A stretch of DNA of 64,000 nt from Liolophura sinensis (GCF_032854445.1 NC_088306.1:23843764-23907763), one strand, 5' to 3'. Counted from the first letter of the stretch, positions 45,488-57,829 are shown. The notes: generated by a model from the letters alone, not told the origin. Numbers and translations are program-made.

Positions 45488-45675
45488 GTTTATTTATTCA
45501 TTTGATTGGTGTTCAAGCCGTACTCAAGAATATGTCAGTTAAACGACGACGGCCAGCGTTGTGGTGAAGGAAACCGTGCAGAGCCGGGGGAATCCCACTG
45601 ACCACCCGCAGGTTGCTGCCAGACCTTCTCACGTACGGCCGGAGAGGAAGCCAACAAGAGCTGGACTTGGAGAGG
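45488..45675 (-). mobile_element. Family-1 SINE, 5'-truncated
   Basis: On the + strand: TTTA tail, 'ttgattggtgttcaagccgt', 'actcaagaatatgtcagtta', 'acgacgacggccagcg', 'gaggaagccaacaagagctg', ending before the tRNA head. Flanks 'gtaacaagtt' and 'ttaacaaactt' may be a worn target duplication. Confidence 0.9.
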
Positions 45676-45955
45676 TATAATTTAACAAACTTATTTAATT
45701 TTATGAAAACACAGTATGTGGTTAAGTTTCATACCCATTGTTTCGAAAAAAATAAACCTTACAAAACAGCAACCCTTCCAAATGGTTATTTTTTTCAGTG
45801 TAGCTTTTTCGACATTGCAAATCACAGTAGAGTAGATAATTATGGCGTCTCTACTCTAATTACTTAAATTATTGGCGTGATACAATTGAGGTTTCAGAGA
45901 TGTACAAGTACATAAGCGCTGTATATGAGGGCAAGATAGATTTCTCTTATAGCAC
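45676..45955. other. Non-coding linker
   Basis: Nothing recognised between the SINE and module D. Confidence 0.4.
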
Positions 45956-46450
45956 GTCGTCTGTCTTGTACTTACTCAAGCTAAAGGGTAGGTTACTCAC
46001 TAGAATGCTTCAACAGTTTCACCTTAGCGGAATAACCCTTAATCTTGGAGCTCTTGTCTAAGCAAGAAGAGCAGAAAAAAGACCACTTGGAGCCGCCAGT
46101 CGAAAACCGTTGTAGTTTAACAGCTTGCCTTATACAGAAATGTCATTCCGTCTGAAGAGGTGCAGGCGTCCGCGGAGACAATTACCGTGTAGTGTCCATG
46201 TTTAGAATTCTATCTGGTTTGGCATGGGTTCACTGGATGTAATTTGTAATGAGAAGGCTAACTTTGTTTACGTAGATAAAAAGTAGACCTTTGGCAAATC
46301 TTGTTTACACTGTTTGAAACTGATTTGACTAAGAAATGGGGGTATTTCGGCAATGTGTTGTATTTTCCTGGTTGATTTGTAACAGTGCAGAAGCATTTTG
46401 CCATTAGAGTTTTTTTATGGGTTTCAGCAAAGCTTCATGTCCGACGTAAA
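45956..46450 (+). repeat. Module D, copy 2
   Basis: The text 'aataacccttaatcttggag', 'agaccacttggagccgccag', 'ccgttgtagtttaacagctt' and 'ttccgtctgaagaggtgca' matches the other D copies. Confidence 0.82.
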
Positions 46451-46458
46451 CCACCGGC

Positions 46459-46545
46459 CATGTACGCGGCCTAGTGTTTAGAGTGCTAGCGCAGCACAAT
46501 GACCCAGGATGCTCTAACCACAGCGACCGGGTTTATAGTTTATTT
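46459..46545 (+). mobile_element. Family-1 SINE head fragment
   Basis: The text 'gcggcctagtgtttagagtg', 'ctagcgcagcacaatgaccc' and 'aggatgctctaaccacagcg' matches the tRNA-like head and the 'atgacccaggagcctct' segment of the family. The body does not follow. Confidence 0.7.
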
Positions 46546-46839
46546 CTTTTAGCCAGGCGCCTATTTTCAATTGTCTGTACAATCAGACATATTTGCTACC
46601 AAAATTGCCCTTAGTCAGCGATACCTAACAACGTGTGTATGGTGTCTGGATATGCTGAAAGTCCATATCCTTGCATGGAAATGAAATTAGAAATCTTTTT
46701 CTTATTCATAAGGTTAAACTGCAAACGCTCGGTTTCGACGACAAGAACTCATTGCTTCGGGTGACGTTATAATTATTTAAAGAAAAAATAGTGGCATGCG
46801 AAAGTAGGTAGTTAGGTCTAGCAGCAAGCTGCGTATAGC

Positions 46840-46930
46840 CATGGGTATCCCCTGAGCTCTGTGCGGTTTCCTCAAAACATAATGCTTGCCGACGTCGTAC
46901 AGGTGAAATATTATTAGTTATATGGTTACT
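46840..46930 (+). mobile_element. Family-1 SINE body fragment
   Basis: The text 'catgggtatcccctgagctc', 'tgtgcggtttcctcaaaaca', 'taatgcttgccgacgtcgta' and 'caggtgaaatatt' is a diverged copy of the SINE body. It may belong to the same insertion as the head fragment 300 bases upstream, separated by later sequence. Confidence 0.75.
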
Positions 46931-47744
46931 TAGTGATAAGATACGTAAATATGTGGTGTCAATAATTATCATATTGGGAGGATCAATCAAGACCCATCAA
47001 TTCAGCGCAGAAGACCCATGTATGGGTGAATCCTTCAGCCATGTAACCATTAACTGTATTCATAAACCAACCAAGGGAGATAACCTACTCAGCAGACACA
47101 TTTGACGTCGTCTGCAAGATTCGAAAATATACCTGTATCCACGTGACTGATGTTGGCCAATGAAAAGCTGAATATTTTGTCTGATGCGGGATATATTGAT
47201 TACGAGGTAAAACTTCAAATAAATCATTTTAGTGACACACATTTTTACGTACAGAACGAGCTCATTATGTGGGTCATGTTGGTGGAAAGACTGATCTTAA
47301 TATAGAACACCATGTACGTCATCCCAAAACGGTCAACTCGACGCTATCGGCGAATTATTAACTTCGAATAAGACAGTGAACATTGGGGATTAAATTGTTC
47401 TTGTCTTAGGCTGGAAGTGAATCGTGTGTGATTTATAGAGATATAAATCTTTATTCACACGCCTGGTGTTAACAATCTTACAGCCTATTGTTTACTGCAT
47501 ATTTTAGCTTTCTTTTAAGTATCCAAATACGTTGATAAACGATATTTTCTCGACCCTTTCCTTGTTTCCACCTTGGAAAACTGTATAATGTGACATGTAG
47601 ATATATAGTATGAATTCTCGTCTTCCCATAGATTAACAGACTGCTCCTCGGTGCGTATTGGAACATACACTTTTACAGAAAAGGGTCACCGATATGCCTC
47701 CACCCAATATCCTATGAGACGTTTGTTTATAAATTTTGTCCATG
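46931..47744. repeat. Linker with a block shared with 52920-53070
   Basis: Around 47560-47680, 'caccttggaaaactgtataa', 'tagtatgaattctcgt' and 'catagattaacagactgctc' resemble 'caccttggaaaactctaatg', 'gagtatgaattcacgt' and 'tatagattcacagaatgctc' at 52966-53045. Non-coding. It shows that unit homology extends upstream of C2. Confidence 0.65.
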
Positions 47745-48010
47745 GGCTTCAGATTTTCCATAACCTAATGTGTTTATATTTTCACACCGACAAACCCAAT
47801 GCCTATTGGTGTAAGCTCAGCAGGCGAATAAAGCTGTTAAACAGTTGCCTTATTAACCGGATTGCGGAGGTCAGGATTGGATACCAATAAAATGCGTCAT
47901 TTGGGAAAACTGTAGGCTAAACGGTGTGGCCGGTTTGTGGATAACCGGCTCTCAACTAACGGCGCTAACTTCAGAGAATTTACAGATATCTGACCTCAGA
48001 GAAAGATGGG
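47745..48010 (+). repeat. Module C2, copy 5
   Basis: The text 'acagttgccttattaaccgg', 'ggattggataccaataaaat' and 'gctaaacggtgtggccggtt' matches the other C2 copies. C1 follows at 48470. Confidence 0.82.
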
Positions 48011-48097
48011 AAATAATTTAAAGGTGTGTTACAGAAGCGAAAGTGGAAACAAATTTATAGTTTTACATACGAGGTGGGCCAGAATAACGACTTGTTA

Positions 48098-48200
48098 AAG
48101 GGCCTCCGTAGTCGAGTAGTTAGCCCACCACCACGACATAATGACCCAGAAGCCTCTCACCAATACGTTCGCTGAGAGTTTAGGTCCAAACTGGTCCAAA
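48098..48200 (+). mobile_element. Family-1 SINE head fragment
   Basis: The text 'gggcctccgtagtcgagtag', 'cataatgacccagaagcctc' and 'tcaccaatacgttcgctgag' matches the tRNA-like head and following segment. No body follows. Confidence 0.8.
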
Positions 48201-48464
48201 AATCCCTATGTATTTATACTTAACGGCTCAACCCCCTGGAAGCCTAATAGAATTATCGACAGTGATTGAAATATACTTAATGAGAACTAATTAAACATGC
48301 TAAAAACATAATCACTTTTGCAGCAACATCTCCTGTCTTCCTGGTCTTTCTTAATTTAGTATCTGCCCGGAGCGACACACGAATACACCCAGTCGTTTTT
48401 CAATTCAGTAGCCACAGCGCACATATGTTTAGTGGTGGGAACCAATTGATGATTGAGAAGTTGA

Positions 48465-48615
48465 AATAGGACTCTCTAGAGTGAAGGTCAACGACTTCCT
48501 CGTGTGATTACCAGTCTGCCCTCTGGGATGTCTAGCGGTGCTAGTCTCTTGTCAGGATAAACTGTGACAAATGTTGTTTGTTCTCTTGTTCCGCTACTAC
48601 CACTTTGTGTCTGTA
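48465..48615 (+). repeat. Module C1, copy 5
   Basis: The text 'gaaggtcaacgacttcctcg', 'ttaccagtctgccctctggg' and 'gtgacaaatgttgtttgttc' matches inverted C1 at 15640-15760. It is shorter than other copies. Confidence 0.78.
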
Positions 48616-49595
48616 TTAACCCAGGAAACAAACAGATTCAAGTATGTTTAAGTCTATGTCTCGTAGGAAACGTTAATCTGTACACCAAAGTATACCATTT
48701 GTCAACAGTTTCAGGCCAATGGTCTATACACCAGAAGTGAGAAAGTATATAAGGTGAGGCATTTCCGCTAATTAGAAACAGTCAACATGTTTCAATTATA
48801 CCAGGAAGAACGCAAGGAATGTCAACGAGGCAGTAATACAGTCAGCGCCCAAATCTTATACCCAAACAGTGGTAGTTTATATGCTGTTGTTATTCAGAGT
48901 GAGGTACTAGCTGCGCTTTGACCACAGCTGTTCGTATATCCTTTGTGGTGATTTTTCCAACATACTGGACATGTTTGCGTTAGTTCAGTGGGCGCAGGGT
49001 AAACGTGTTAGACATAGAGATTCAGTTATGAATTTTCTGCGCCGCGCAGAAGCGATCTTAGACTTAAGTCGATTTAAATACTTTAAATTGTTAATTCGTT
49101 TGCAAGCGTATATCAATATATTGCTTGACAATGTAAATTCTGGGTAAGTTACTGTACAACAAATTTCAACTAAAATTACCAAAAAAGGATCACACTAAAT
49201 TTAATAACCGACATTATCAATTAAGTCTAAGATTGCTCCTTAATTACGGGCCCTGAAGGACAACTAGTTTATGGTCAACCGAGTCGGGTGTTTGAATACA
49301 GGAAATACCCGGAGATATTTGCGGGTTTTTAGGCTACTCTTCAGCAAATGCTAGGTATGACGCAGAAATCAAATCAAATCAGATTAAATTAAATAAATGA
49401 ACAGCTTTCTCATCTTTATGTCAGTTGGCATAAGACTACACGGAATGTACATGTTTTACTTTATTTGAAACTGCGTGCTTGCGTCTTGCTAAATCAGACA
49501 AAGTAAATCACGTAGACGTCTACGAACTACCGAAAACAACGGATATTTGAAAGGGCAGGTAACTGTCCTAGAAAGCGAATTCGTCAAGTGCATGC
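48616..49595. other. Non-coding stretch, little recognised
   Basis: 'agtgggcgcaggg' near 48988 is weakly echoed at 55455 ('gagtgggcgcagag'). Otherwise nothing is supported. Confidence 0.4.
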
Positions 49596-49800
49596 AACTT
49601 ATCACCGTGAATCACACTCAAGGAAATACTGCCCTCAATGTACGAGACCGGAAATAAACCCAGTCGAGACTTGGTTGGAATTGTAACCAAGCCGAGTTCT
49701 GTCGTCATACGTCTGATTAGTACGTGTCCAGTCAGCACTACGAGCGATTTACGTGACTAGCTAGCGGTTCACTTGGTCATGTTTGGCGATCACTGACCAT
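49596..49800 (+). repeat. Module E, copy 4
   Basis: The text 'caatgtacgagaccggaaat', 'gtctgattagtacgtgtcca', 'gtcagcactacgagcgattt' and 'ttggtcatgtttggcg' matches the other E copies. The flanking 49801-50159 is non-coding, with a TATA-like 'gcctataaataag' at 50009 that has a weaker partner near 56505. Confidence 0.82.
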
Positions 49801-50159
49801 CGTGAGTTCGTGTCCAATGTCAAAGTTGTAGTGGAGCAGGCCAATCTTCATGTAAATACTTTTGTAGGCAAGTACATGCACTCTATAACATTTACATGTA
49901 CAACGTTGTGTTTGGGCTACCAACGCAATATTCATTAGATAAAAACTACATGTCTTATTTACCAAAGTACATTTTCCATTATTATTTAATAAATTATTAC
50001 TTTAGCGCCTATAAATAAGTTTGACAAGTGCTTAAAAGAAACGTAACGCACCTGCTTGCTTTTTCTAACTCGTTAGATATTAGAGATTAGTAGAAGATAT
50101 GCCAGCCATGGAGTTTGACTATTTTAGCTCTTCGCGTGATGGTGTAGCAGGAGAAAAAA

Positions 50160-50845
50160 CGTTCATACGCAGTGAAAGTTAGGTTAAGCTATCATTTATC
50201 CTACAATATCCCGCAACTCGCCTCTCTTGTACTTATTTCGTTAGGTCATTCCAAAGGGTCGAGCGATTGCTTACTACACAAGTGCAAGAATTTTACCTCA
50301 CCCGAATTATCCTATAATATCCCGCAGCTCGCCTCTCTTGTACTTATTTCATTAGGTCATACCAAAGGGTCGAGCGATTGCTTACTGGTCTGGTGCAATT
50401 TACCCCACTGGAATAACCCTTAATTTTTGGGCTCGTGTTTAAGCAGACTGAATGAGAAAAAAGACCACTTGAGGTCGCCAATCGAAACCGTTGTAGTGTA
50501 ACCGCTTGCCAGAAACAGAACCAATTTCATTCCGTCTGAAGTGGTGCAGACTTCCTCAGAGACAATTACCGTGCAGTGGACAAGTCTATGTTTAGACTTC
50601 TATTTGACTTAGAAGGAACTCACTGGACGTAGCTGGTAATGAGAACGGATACTTTGTGTACGACGATAAAAAGAAGATCGTTGTCGAATCTTGTTTACTT
50701 TGGAACTGATTTTACTTAGAAATCGGGGGATATGTCGGCAACATGTTTCTTATCTGGTTGATACATAACGCGGTACAAAAGCAGTCTTTCATTGCGCGAC
50801 AGCAGTGAATATTTTGTGTGATTCTGGAAACCCTAATGCCCGACG
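50160..50845 (+). repeat. Module D, copy 3, with internal 111-bp tandem duplication
   Basis: A D module in which its first part is doubled. 'cctacaatatcccgcaactc' at 50200 recurs as 'cctataatatcccgcagctc' at 50311. Both are followed by 'gcctctcttgtacttatttc' and 'aaagggtcgagcgattgctt'. The 83-codon frame 50172-50423 simply spans the doubling. Confidence 0.88.
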
Positions 50846-52684
50846 TAAACCACCGGAAATGCTGGCCGTCAATATTAAGGATGAAATTTTAAATCTCTAA
50901 GAGTACAAGTGAATCTAGACACTGTCACGAACCCCGTATTTAAATATTATATTATGTTTTTTTTTTCTATTTTTTCTTCAACTTATGGGGTAAGTGCCTG
51001 ACCTACATTTTCCCAATGGGTACGTTATAGTCTGCACTGTAATTCAGTCTAGCGTTCTCGAGGCTTCGATGGTTTTGAGTTTAGTGTCATGGTACACAGA
51101 GTATACATTCTGGAAATGTGTATCGGTGTTGTAAACATGTTTACGGTCAAACCATCCAGAATTTTATTTACGTTAACCTGTAGCCTAAATATGAGGGACA
51201 GAGTTGTGAACTGCGCAGTTTCCTCAGGTCCAGTTGAGAGCAGTCATATTTACCGTCATCCACTGTGAAATATTTTACCGTGTTTGTAGATATCGGTTTT
51301 CACGCCATTCGACATTCGTCACTTGTACTTCATTTTCTCCGCTATATTTAACATAACCCTAAAGGCTATCTGTACAGCGTCAGAAACAGACTCAAGTACT
51401 GATTGTCTCTTTGTGCGATTACATACATTTCATCCCAGTTTACCCTGAAAGTGATTGTATATTTCCGAGGAATGAAAGAGACATCGCCAGCTAGGCATCC
51501 CGGACACTACTGTTGACATGTCCGCCCTGAGAATTTACACCTTCACAGGCAGTTGTGGACCAACCATCGTCAGCGTACCGTGCCTTTGTCACATATCGAC
51601 GATTCGAGAATTTTTCTTAACTGTGGATTCTATATTTACGAGGACAGATTTTCCTTTGGAATCCGGAATATGTTGCCATCAGTAAGAGATTACACATTTT
51701 TGTAATTATTTGTATTGCTTTGTATGTTATTGTCTGCTGTATTATTTATTTTGTATTAACTGTTTGTTTGATTCAATTATATGTATTGAACTTATTCACG
51801 CGTCTTCGTGTTACTTTGTTTGGTCTTGTGCAAGGCCTATCGCTGATCTGAGCGTTAAACACGCCAATTGTTTCACATCTTTACTCTCTGATAGTGGTAC
51901 CCTTACAACATCGTCTGTCCTAGCGACTTAAAGAGGAAATCTCTATTAGTTGGCCATGGGCCCCATCCACACCAAAAGTACACCCCGCAATTACTCTCGG
52001 TGATGTTCTTGATGATGCGCCGACTATCATATATTTCTCATTATACCGACTATATATACATATAGTTCAAAATGCAGACAAAAATGCTTATTTTTACGCA
52101 TAAATATTAAATCATACGGCTGATGATAACAATCATGTGGCCTAATGTTTAAAGGGCCCATATCCTTTTCGTAACATTCAAAAGACACCCATTTAGATAA
52201 TGGTGATGTTATTGTTCTGTGACTCCTTGAAATAGTTATACGGTCAAGAGCAACCCGTGTTAATACTGACAAAGCAGACTCATAAGAGTACAACAGTCTT
52301 ATTTGAAACCGGGCAGGAGTGTTGAGTTATGCTGGCAAACTCCTAATGACACCCAGAACATTAGTAGGCTTCCATCCGTTGAGCAAAATGCCGAAACAAA
52401 AAAGAGAAAACAAGGCAAATATAGTAGGATAGTTTGTTACAGTTTGATTGCCGGAATTAGCTTTAGGAGAAGAGAACAAGAAAATTAAAACAAGATGAAA
52501 AAGCAACAAACAAATTGTTCTGAGGACGAATCAGTCTAATTTGGCAACAAAAATAAAGGCTTTATTTCGATTCCTTGTGTAAAGAAGCAGATATAAAACA
52601 GTTTTATTTAACGGTTGTAGAAAAAACATACATTTAGGAAGTTTGATATATTCTAGTACGTCACAGAAAAAAATCATTTCGTCA
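50846..52684. other. Long non-coding stretch, nothing recognised
   Basis: Several frames of 60-88 codons (for example 51710-51931 and 52027-52293) have no motif and no partner in other units. No repeat family was recognised. Confidence 0.45.
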
Positions 52685-52830
52685 GGCCGTGCGTAGGAAG
52701 ATCTGCAACATGTGGGTAGTCGTGTGTTTCACCCGGGTCCTTCCCGGTTTCCTCCCACCATAATGCTGACCGCTGTCGTATAAGTGAAATACGAGTGAGT
52801 ACAGCGTAAAACAGAAAATTAATTAAAAAA
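52685..52830 (+). mobile_element. Family-1 SINE 3' part
   Basis: The text 'tgggtagtcgtgtgtttcac', 'ccgggtccttcccggtttcc', 'tcccaccataatgctgaccg', 'ctgtcgtataagtgaaatac' and 'gagtacagcgtaaaacag', followed by an A-rich tail. Confidence 0.92.
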
Positions 52831-53139
52831 ATAAATTCGCTTAGTTTATTGTTTTTGTCTCGGTGGAACTTTTTGTGTTCATCGAAAAAGTTTGAACTTC
52901 ATGTACAATTACTCTATTCAAAACATATAGATGAACATTTGTTTTGCAAACCGTTTCTTTCTTATCACCTTGGAAAACTCTAATGTGTAACAGGTAGATG
53001 CAGAGTATGAATTCACGTGTTCCTATAGATTCACAGAATGCTCCGTACTTATGAGACATACACGTTTTGCAGTAAATGTGCACTTACATGCTTTCCACTG
53101 AATGCTATGTGATTTTAAGTAAGTCGTGTTCATGCCCAT

Positions 53140-54295
53140 CCGATTTTCCAGAACGTAATGTGTTTATACTTTCAAATCAACAAACCCAGTGACAACTTGC
53201 TTAAGCTCATCAGGCGAATAAATCTGTTTCACAGTTGCCTTATTATACGAACTGCGGTGGTCCGGATTGGACTCCAATAAAATGCGTCAGCTGATCAGAC
53301 TGTAGGCTAAACAATGTGGCTGGTTTGTAGGTAAACCGGCTCTGGACTAATAGCAGTCGACGCTAGTTCTGAATCCGGAGAACTCCATTAGGCGCCGACG
53401 TAATTTACAGGGTATCTGACCTGAGAGAAAGGTCAAACGAGTGGAAAACAGTTTAAACCAGGGTTAGGGCAAGTAAAAGTGGTTCAGAAAAAACGGAAAC
53501 TGGTACTTTTTCAAAGTAAGAGTTCGATATTTCATACACACAATTTAATAATTGCCTGTAAATGTTGTGGACAGGTTATTTCTACGAACGCCAAACAATA
53601 CCCTACCGGAACCAACATCTGTTATGTCAGTCATAAGCCTTGGTTGCTATCATTTTGGTATAAAATTTACATATTTTATATAATTTATATATTTATACTT
53701 CAGAAAGTTGCAGTTAATGAAGTCTACTTAATCGCATCTAATTAAACATGTTAAAACATTTCTATATGTCATCTTTACTGGATCTTTCTGGAGACAGTCA
53801 CTGTGTACTAAATCTCACAATAACGCTTATCACATTTGCGAAAAAGTCTTTCCAGTCTTTCTTAGTCCGGCATCTGCTCGGGCAGACACCACATATAAAC
53901 CAACTTGTTTTCCACTTCAAAACCCACAGAGTAAACGTGTTCTCCGGTGCAAACCACTGGATGATCAGGGAAGTTGAAATATTCGTCTCTCCAGCAATAG
54001 TGTTGAGGTCAACGACTTCCTCGTGTAGTTATCAGTCTACCCTCTGGGATGTTTTGCGACGTTAGCCTATTATCATCTTAACATATGACAAATGTCGTTT
54101 GTTTCTCTCGCTCCGCTAATACCACAACATCTCTTTATTTTGTCTCAGGGATGGTTCAGTTCGGTCTGTTGTAGGCGCCCAAACTGTTGCTGTCTCGTCC
54201 CCCAAGCTTTGCATAGATGGTGCTCCTGTCAACCGCTGTTAACGTCAACATTGTCTGCGGTTAGCTCGTGTTAACTTATCCTCGGGCGAGAGAAG
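53140..54295 (+). repeat. Module C, copy 6
   Basis: C2 ('cacagttgccttattatacg', 'gtccggattggactccaata', 'gtaatttacagggtatctga') is followed by C1 ('aggtcaacgacttcctcgtg', 'tatcagtctaccctctggga', 'taatatcatcttaacatatg'-type text). Frames at 53479-54274 lie across it without conservation. Confidence 0.82.
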
Positions 54296-54370
54296 AATAT
54301 CCCACATAAGGTTAATTTTCTGTCAGTTTCGATGCACTTAATTTAACATTTTGTATCCGAAAATGTGTTA

Positions 54371-54766
54371 AGCTGGGAACACATGAGACGGATTTTTTCG
54401 CTCTTACAGGCGTACTTTGTGAGTTTCAATAAATCCGTCCAGTGTCCGAGCCGACGACGGTGCATTTCTCAGGCGATCTTGCCCGCCCCGAAAGTCGCTT
54501 ATATCAAACATGTCAGATACTAGCGAAGAAATACGCGATTTTATTCTGTCCGCGTAGTGCGTTCCCTCCAGCGAATTTCGGCGACCGAAACGATCGAGCT
54601 GACCAATCAAACAACACGGAAATGTGTTGATCTGTTAAAATTTGTTCGTGTCACATGGTCCGCCTAGTGTGTCCGCAACTACACTGCGAATATCGTCAGC
54701 GTAATTTGCGGGCGATTAAGTTCGTCACTACAAGCGAAAAAAAATCCGCCTAGTGTGTCCCCGGCT
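54371..54766 (+). mobile_element. MITE-like element with 31-bp TIRs and subterminal repeats
   Basis: The left end 'agctgggaacacatgagacg' continues 'gattttttcgc'. The right end 'gcgaaaaaaaatccgcctag' continues 'tgtgtccccggct', which is its imperfect inverted complement. Inside, a motif like 'tccgcctagtgtgtcc' recurs at 54548, 54659 and 54745, with a shorter echo at 54432. Such subterminal repeats are typical of transposase-binding sites in non-autonomous DNA elements. The element is much richer in CpG than its surroundings. Frames at 54404-54630 are incidental. A target duplication is not obvious. The superfamily is unknown. Confidence 0.8.
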
Positions 54767-55955
54767 TTTCCTAGGAGGATAGATACACAATTCATTACAC
54801 GAGTAATCAGTACATGTAGATGTATTCTGACATTTTTCATACGTTATTGGTACAGTAAATAACCATCTATGAGATGCGAACACAAAACAAGCAGGGCTGA
54901 GTGCGTTTTAAACCTAGGTGTCGTAAAAAAACATTTGAATACCAATAAAATGTAATACAGTAACAGACTTACAGCATGAAGAGTAAAACTAAAGCAGCGA
55001 CGACAGTGTTGTAATTGGCACGTGGTGCGTAACGAATGCGGCTTCTCCGCTGAGCTCAGTGATTTATTCTAACTGCTCATGCACTACTTACATAGTAGAA
55101 AATAATGCCTTCTAATACCATGGTTTAACCTTTATTAGGTAAAAAAATGCAGTAATTCTAATTGCACTTTATTACACGTCGCTGGTCTTGAAAAACTCAG
55201 TATACTGAGTCATAACAACAACAAAAACAAAACTAAGAAAGTATGTACGATAACAAAATACGGCTCTGTAATTACAAGCAGGCAAAAACTTTCAATGATT
55301 GTGGAAAAATATAAGGACTGCTCTGCGACGTTGGTTCAACCAGTGTTTAAATCGTGTAAGATGTGACTGTTATTCCAAACTATGCATTCCTCAGCTGTTG
55401 ATACATTCATCGTAGTAATCTTATCCAAGACCATGTATATATTTATCTCAGGTGAGTGGGCGCAGAGCAAAGGTTTTATACACTTAAATTTACGATACTG
55501 CAAAAATATCATGTCATGGTGGTTATTTCTTATGGTTTTTTTATTTCTAATTTCCGTTTAAGTGGCTCTCTCTTGAGTGCAACCACTCTGACGTCAATCA
55601 GTGTGAATCCAGCAACAGCGAAATTTAGCAAATATCTTGCGAAGCACGGATATGTTTGTGGGCTAACAGCAAGTGCTTTGGAAAATGTCCGTTGTAAAGC
55701 CGACATTAAATAATAAATGAAACGAATAAATAAACGTTTAATGATCTTCGTCTCATTGTGTCAAAGACTGCACAGGGAGCAGAATTAAATGTGATATTGC
55801 GGAGAGTACGTAAAAACTTTTTCTTTAATCAGATTGCGTCTTTGTGTGTTTTCTAAAGCAGACAAGCTAAATAACAAAAATACTTTTGGCGGACTTTCTG
55901 GGTAACAACGGTTATTTGAAAGGGGAGGTAACTGCCTTGGTCAGCCAGTTTGTCA
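54767..55955. other. Non-coding stretch, nothing recognised
   Basis: An 85-codon frame at 55456-55713 has a hydrophobic middle (GFFISNFRLSG) but no motif or partner. It is not called. Confidence 0.4.
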
Positions 55956-56175
55956 CCGGAGCCTTGAATCACACCCAAGGACATGCTGTCGATAATGTAC
56001 TAGGCCCGGAAATAAACCGGTCGAGACTGTTGAAACTGTCCGTATGTCGACTTTCTCCACTTTCCGTCTGATTAGTACGTGCCCAATCAGCACTCCGGGT
56101 GATCTATGATACATACTACCAGAGGCAGCGGTCACTCGGTCATGTTTGGCCGTTTTGGTCATCGGTCAACTCCCG
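55956..56175 (+). repeat. Module E, copy 5
   Basis: The text 'cggaaataaaccggtcgaga', 'ctgtctgattagtacgtgcc'-type text, 'caatcagcactccgggtgat' and 'cactcggtcatgtttggc' matches the other E copies. Confidence 0.82.
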
Positions 56176-56685
56176 AAGCTTATATCAAATGTGAAAGTTT
56201 CTGCAAATGTAGCCAGGATAAAGCTAGATCTACGTTGTAAAGACAACAGTCTATAAAATGGAAACAAGTCGATCTTCGTGAAAATATTTAGTAGGCATAA
56301 TTTTCTCTGATATTTTTTGAGAAACCAAAAGGATGCCTGTGATAAGCTGGTACATGCACTCTATGAAATGTGCAGGTATAGTTTTCATTTTCGTGGTACC
56401 AGCAAAATTAATTTTTGTAATACTCATTTGACATAAGTACTAATTGTTTTATTTACCACAGTTCCTTTCCCCCTTATAATTTAATAAACTGTTTTAAGCA
56501 CGTATAGATAAGTTTTGATACACAGTATTAACAAGAAACGTAGATCAGTAACACGCCTTCCTTATTTCTATTATAACGCGTTAAATATTGGGCATTAACG
56601 GAAAAGATGACAACTATCCACTTAAACAGTTTTAAATTTTCCCGTAAAAGCATCACAGGTGAAAAGAGATATGTTAGCAGTGGAA
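56176..56685. other. E-D linker, partly shared with 49840-50150
   Basis: Shared text includes 'atttaataaact/att', 'agaaacgtaga/ac' and 'gcgttaaata' near 56480-56590. Non-coding. Confidence 0.5.
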
Positions 56686-57185
56686 GTAAGGTCAAACTAG
56701 AATTATCTCAGGGTAGCACACAAGCTCATCTCTTTTGCACTTATTTCATGGGGTCAAGCCAAAAGGATAAGTTATTGCTTATTTGACTGGTGGGAGCATT
56801 TCACCCCTGCCGAATTAACCTTAATTGTGTTCCTCATTTCGAAGCGCGGTGAGTAGAGAAAAAAGATCGCTTGGGGTCGTCAATCGACAACAGTTGTAGG
56901 CCAACTTTAGCCGCGTGCCAGAAACAGAACGCAAGTCAACACTGTCTTAAGCGATGCAGGCGTCTTCAAGAGCCAGTTACCGTGTCGTGTCTGTTTAGAA
57001 TTCTATTTAACATACCAGCGTCACAGTGGATGAAAATGATAGTGAAGACGGGTAACCTTGTTCACTAAGATACAAGGTGACCGGCAGAAAAAGTAATTTA
57101 CACGGTATTAGTATGATTTGACTTACAACCTTCGGGTACGTCGGTGACGCTTCTATTTCCATGGGTTCTATCTAATGCTTTCGGC
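56686..57185 (+). repeat. Module D, copy 4
   Basis: The text 'cacttatttcatggggtcaa', 'ttgcttatttgactggtggg', 'aaaaagatcgcttggggtcg' and 'tgccagaaacagaacgcaag' matches the other D copies. Confidence 0.8.
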
Positions 57186-57424
57186 ACCTAATAATGTTTT
57201 CAAATACAAAAAGGTTATGTTTATATGGTAAAGGAAACAGAAGTAATCAGCCTTTTGCCACCTAACAGGCTTTGAGGGACACATATTTTTAAGCACAGGG
57301 TGACGTCAATTTTTCTACCCATACTCAGTTGTGGGAGACAAATGGTCTTAAACGAACTTCGTGTAAATTATTCAAAAAATATCTTAGATCTATTTACCAT
57401 GAAAATGATGAAAGTGTAGATCGT

Positions 57425-57755
57425 TTCGGTGGGCTAATAGTTTGAGCGTCCCGTCTCGAAGTCGGGAGATCCCGGGATCAACCCGTGCCGGGCCATTACA
57501 GCTGCATTACATCTAGCTGTCTTGCTTTGGAGGTTAGAGCAAGGAAACATGACTGGTTGGTCTGATGTCATCTTAGTGTAAACTGGTTGGGTGTCACGCC
57601 TGGTGGTTTTCGGCATGCTACTTCAGTGTGTCAGCATTTTGGCGGCCCACAAGAAGACATAATATACGTGTGTGCTCACACACCTCAATGACTCCTCGTC
57701 GTCAAATGACTGAAGACTTGTTACATACGACGTGAAACTCCAAGCATACATATAT
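57425..57755 (+). mobile_element. tRNA-derived SINE family 2, near full length
   Basis: A tRNA-like head, 'ggtgggctaatagtttgagc' (box A side) through 'gatcccgggatcaacccgtg' (box B side), is followed by 'aacatgactggttggtctga', 'gtaaactggttgggtgtcac', 'gcctggtggttttcggcatg' and a 3' end 'gactcctcgtcgtcaaatga', 'catacgacgtgaaactcc'. Its 3' half matches 12005-12262. Inserted between modules D and F. Confidence 0.88.
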
Positions 57756-57829
57756 GTCAAGCCCAAAGCATACTACTGTCAAAGTAATTTATAACAACAC
57801 CGGAGTTCGGTCGGTTGTCAGAAATGGAT

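Noticed and set aside
53748-54065. 105-codon frame
   Set aside because: Lies across module C1 and is broken in all other copies of that module.
54404-54630. Frames on both strands in the 54.4-kb element
   Set aside because: Incidental openness due to CpG-rich content of a short non-coding element.
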